This document shows positions 63,571-64,000 of a stretch of DNA of 64,000 nt, one piece after another. The notes under the pieces were generated by a model that made no database searches, had not been told where the DNA came from, and saw nothing but the letters and a program-made list of their open reading frames with translations. Origin of the DNA: Hymenolepis diminuta (lineage: Eukaryota; Platyhelminthes; Cestoda; Cyclophyllidea; Hymenolepididae); the NCBI GenBank assembly GCA_900708905.1, contig CAADRB010000090.1:143275-207274 (forward strand). Reading direction: 5' to 3'. Position 1 is the stretch's first letter, and each line of letters opens with the position of its first letter. Position numbers and translations under genes: made by a program.

Positions 63571-64000
63571 AGGGTAAATAACTGAATGCATTAAAAATTA
63601 CTATCGATCTGAAGTTTACATTATGGCAAGAGTATTTGTTTACTTCTCCTTCCTACAAAACAATCATTAAATATCAACAGTGATTCATCAGGATTACTGG
63701 ATTAGCCGATTACTATTTTTGGGCTAAGAGATACAATTTAAAATGTGACAGAATTTCGCCACCTATCAAAATGGCTAATAAATCAACTTAAGAAATCTTT
63801 TGCAGAAATTCTGTTTTATTAACATTAGTAAAATCTGACTGATCCAGCGTCATAAATCGAGCTAATTAAACAAGGTTAAATAAACATACCACAAACTTAT
63901 GTAAATTTCTCATTTTATCCATGCCCGAACAGAATTAAATCTGAAAATAATTTCAAGAAGCTTACTAAGAGTAAACGGCTGAATTTACAACTTATCTGAA
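63571..64000. other. AT-rich right edge, nothing recognised
   Basis: No open frame, splice signal or repeat that I can support. Confidence 0.5.

Overview
This window is nuclear DNA of a small-genome, AT-rich metazoan, most likely a parasitic flatworm (tapeworm first, fluke second). The reasons are: animal-type genes split by GT-AG introns; 14 of the 24 coding introns I could place are only 31-44 nt, with a second group near 64-79 nt; coding sequence is sparse; and the spacers hold old, diverged repeats. The phylum is inferred from intron sizes and composition. I see nothing prokaryotic, no CRISPR array, no rRNA operon and no intact retroelement ORF.

Layout. (1) 1110-1395 (+) is the last coding exon of an unidentified gene. 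It meets importin alpha (1521-3541, minus, eight exons, 520 aa, KPNA2-like) tail to tail; the two poly(A) signals lie 28 nt apart on opposite strands. (2) 3542-21747 is an 18 kb spacer with no gene I can support, carrying diverged interspersed repeats and a few hairpins. (3) 21748-51117 (minus) is one gene with four coding exons whose reading phases fit exactly across introns of about 15.6, 10.3 and 1.5 kb. The predicted 669-aa protein is rich in Ser and Pro, with two SH3-ligand motifs and several YxxV/YxxP tyrosine motifs. It looks like a signalling scaffold, and I cannot assign it to a named family. (4) 52083-56131 (+) is COG3, the Golgi tethering subunit, in 11 exons (773 aa), divergent from the scaffold gene across a 965-bp shared upstream region. 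(5) 56542-58778 (+) is cyclin C, the Mediator kinase-module cyclin, in seven exons (358 aa). It starts 410 bp after the COG3 stop, and an AG acceptor lies just before its ATG, so the pair could be a small operon resolved by trans-splicing. (6) 58779-64000 is spacer with repeats.

Functionally the recognised genes are housekeeping: nuclear import (importin alpha), Golgi retrograde tethering (COG3) and transcription (cyclin C). The novel material is the large scaffold-like gene and two dispersed repeat families: a tRNA-derived SINE with at least six copies on both strands, and a ~430-530-bp element with three clear copies, one of them inside the last intron of cyclin C. Repeats were aligned by eye, so copy boundaries are approximate.
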